In this document: positions 5,470 through 6,819 of the stretch, in pieces
How positions within the stretch are numbered: position 1 is the stretch's first letter
Layout of the letters: each line of letters opens with the position of its first letter
Position numbers and translations under genes: made by a program
From: Chloroflexota bacterium
GTDB lineage: Bacteria; Chloroflexota; Anaerolineae; Anaerolineales; UBA11858
DNA length: 6,819 nt
NCBI GenBank assembly: GCA_030666985.1
Contig: DAOUWT010000139.1
Coordinates: 1 to 6,819, forward strand
Direction of reading: 5' to 3'
Notes under the pieces: model-generated
Seen by the model: only the letters and a program-made list of their open reading frames with translations
What the model was told of the DNA's origin: nothing
The model's database searches: none

Positions 5470-6408
5470 GATATTTTCCAAAAAATCTCTAATTTCCACC
5501 TCCATTTCAGTCAATGCACTTTCAGAAACCTTGAACCAGTGAATTTTCGGATCGTCAGCTTGAAACCAGTTGGCCTGACGGCGGATGAACTTCCGAGTCC
5601 GGCTGCCCATTTGCCGTACCGCTTCTTCCAAAGTGATCACATTGTTCAAGTAGTGGATGATTTGGCGGTAGCCAATGGCAGACAAGGGGGGGAGCGTGGG
5701 GGGGTACCCTTGGGCGAGCAGGGATTTGACCTCTGCGATGAAACCAGCCTCGAGCATATTATGGATGCGGAGATCAACGCGCTCGTATAATTCCGGGCGG
5801 GGACGGGTAAGCCCCAGGCGGAGGACGTGGTAAGGCGTGGGGGATTTGCCCTTTTGGGCGGAGAACAGCTCCCCGGAGCGGAAGATCACCTCCAGGGCGC
5901 GGATCATGCGCCGGGTGTTGGGGCCGTCGATTGCGGCGGCGGCGGCGGGGTCGAGCGTCTCCAAACGGGCACGCAATCCCCCGGGGCCGATTTCCCCCGC
6001 CCAGGAGCGCAACGCTTCCCTCAGGGCCGGGTCTGGCCCCACGGCGGGGATTCTCCACCCCTCCACCAGAGCCTGAATGTATTGCCCCGTCCCCCCCACC
6101 AGGAAAGGCAGCTTCCCCCGCTGATGAATGCCCTGGATAGCTTTTTTGGCCGCTGGGAGGTAAAGGGCTAAACTCCAGACCTCGTCCGGGGCGGCCACGT
6201 CTATGAGGTGGTGGGGGACGCGGGCACGCTCGGCGGGGGTGGGTTTGGCGGTGCCTATGTCCATCCCCCGGTAAAATAAACGCGAGTCGGCCGAGACGAT
6301 TTCTCCGCCCAGGCGTTCGGCGAGTTGAATGGATAGCTCGGTTTTTCCCACGGCGGTAGGGCCAAGGATGACGATGAGGGGAATGTGTTTTTTGATTTCT
6401 GTGGTCAT
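5467..6408 (-). CDS. miaA: tRNA dimethylallyltransferase MiaA
   Basis: 313 residues, the usual length. MiaA transfers a dimethylallyl group to N6 of A37 in tRNAs that read codons starting with U, making i6A, often modified further. Motifs seen: P-loop GPTAVGKT at 16-23, DSRLFYRGMDIGTAKP at 41-56 (D41 is the expected general base), GGTGQYIQALVEG at 105-117 (T107 is the expected partner residue), DGPNTRRMIRALEV at 161-174 and TRKFIRRQANWF at 271-282 near the C terminus. ATG 6408 overlaps the yraN stop as ATGA (6405-6408), and no clear ribosome binding site precedes it, so translation is probably coupled to yraN. The middle of the gene (about 5760-6260) is roughly 67% G+C and holds three 7-base C or G runs, while both ends are below 50%. 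The reading frame is nevertheless intact throughout. Confidence 0.96.
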   Translation of the reverse strand: MTTEIKKHIPLIVILGPTAVGKTELSIQLAERLGGEIVSADSRLFYRGMDIGTAKPTPAERARVPHHLIDVAAPDEVWSLALYLPAAKKAIQGIHQRGKLPFLVGGTGQYIQALVEGWRIPAVGPDPALREALRSWAGEIGPGGLRARLETLDPAAAAAIDGPNTRRMIRALEVIFRSGELFSAQKGKSPTPYHVLRLGLTRPRPELYERVDLRIHNMLEAGFIAEVKSLLAQGYPPTLPPLSAIGYRQIIHYLNNVITLEEAVRQMGSRTRKFIRRQANWFQADDPKIHWFKVSESALTEMEVEIRDFLENI

Positions 6409-6782
6409 GAAAAAACGTTCTCGAAGTGGATGATTTCGGGGGCGTCCTTGGCATTGGTGCGCTGGATGGCGATGATGTCGACCTGCCAGGAATCTCCCAG
6501 TTCAGGGTGCTCCTGCAAATAGGTTTGGGCAGAAGCTAGTATGTGTTCGCGTTTTAGGGTGGTGATGGCTTCTTCTGGGTAGCCAAATGTGGTAGTTGTG
6601 CGGGTTTTCACCTCGACGAAGACTGTGATTTCAGCGTCGTTCAGGGTTTGGGAAGCGATGATGTCAAGTTCGCCGTATTGGGTGTAGACATTGCGTGCGA
6701 TGATGGTGTAACCCCGCTCTCGAAGGTATTGGGCGGCTTTCGTCTCTCCCCAACGGCCGAGTTTTTGGCGTTTTTTTGTCAT
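6405..6782 (-). CDS. yraN: YraN/UPF0102 family nuclease-fold protein
   Basis: 125 residues from ATG 6782, normal for the family. The signature pattern is clear: GRWGETKAAQYL at 9-20, GYTIIARN at 24-31, GELDII at 37-42 and FVEVKTR at 55-61. D40, E57 and K59 form the PD-(D/E)xK-like core of restriction-endonuclease-fold proteins. The cellular role is not settled. ATG 6782 is preferred over an in-frame GTG at 6803 because AAAGGA (minus strand, 6797-6792) lies 9 bases upstream of the ATG, inside the region the longer form would translate. It overlaps miaA by 4 bases. Sequence upstream is cut off by the window edge, so the operon's first gene and promoter may lie outside. Confidence 0.92.
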   Translation of the reverse strand: MTKKRQKLGRWGETKAAQYLRERGYTIIARNVYTQYGELDIIASQTLNDAEITVFVEVKTRTTTTFGYPEEAITTLKREHILASAQTYLQEHPELGDSWQVDIIAIQRTNAKDAPEIIHFENVFS

Positions 6783-6791
6783 GATGTGTAG

Positions 6792-6797
6792 TCCTTT
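6792..6797 (-). promoter_or_regulatory. Ribosome binding site that fixes the yraN start
   Basis: On the minus strand this is AAAGGA, 9 bases before ATG 6782. It favours the 125-residue form over the 132-residue form starting at GTG 6803. Confidence 0.7.
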
Positions 6798-6819
6798 ATT
6801 CACTGCTCGAGGGGGAAGG

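Noticed and set aside
5774..6454. 226-codon open frame on the minus strand overlapping miaA and yraN
   Set aside because: The product is Pro/Arg/Gly-rich, as expected from a frame-shifted reading of G+C-rich DNA, and it overlaps the conserved MiaA frame.
6783..6803. Longer yraN form starting at GTG 6803
   Set aside because: The AAAGGA site lies within this stretch and is placed correctly for ATG 6782.
6800..6819. Possible last codons and TGA stop of an upstream minus-strand gene
   Set aside because: One frame reads five sense codons then TGA at 6802-6800, but such a short piece cannot be told from chance.

Overview
The window looks like chromosomal DNA from an uncultured bacterium. I infer Chloroflexota, probably Anaerolineae, from the flavour of the proteins and from the repetitive 'word-like' intergenic DNA. 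That placement is from memory and is not proven by any marker here. Base composition is uneven: roughly half G+C over much of the window, near 39% in the metallopeptidase gene, and above 65% in the middle of miaA.

Layout from left to right. Positions 1-165 hold no gene but contain a long imperfect hairpin (49-135) just beyond the end of an EF-G-like GTPase gene (166-2220, minus strand). A 378-base divergent spacer (2221-2598) follows, with a well-formed sigma-70-type promoter on each strand. The right-hand promoter drives a SprT-like zinc metallopeptidase gene (2599-3564, plus) whose mRNA should start at or next to its ATG, so it is predicted to be leaderless. A convergent spacer (3565-3730) holds a perfect 16-bp-stem hairpin and a nine-unit heptamer array that runs into the stop codon of the next gene. 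Then, all on the minus strand and read from the right edge leftward, come yraN (6405-6782), miaA (5467-6408, overlapping yraN by 4 bases) and an acyl-CoA synthetase of the FadD type (3731-5419, 47 bases after miaA).

The yraN-miaA-fadD block looks like one transcription unit. miaA acts in tRNA A37 isopentenylation, yraN is a nuclease-fold protein of unclear role, and fadD activates fatty acids. They share no obvious pathway, and a possible extended -10 element at the miaA stop codon could give fadD its own promoter. The EF-G-like protein is a ribosome-associated translational GTPase paralogue rather than the canonical fusA product.

No CRISPR array, tRNA, rRNA, transposase or clearly new multi-gene system is visible. 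The parts most worth a second look are the divergent GTPase motifs of the EF-G paralogue, the uncharacterised metallopeptidase with its leaderless promoter and repeat-bearing flanks, and the heptamer array that places stop codons in every frame on both strands between convergent genes.
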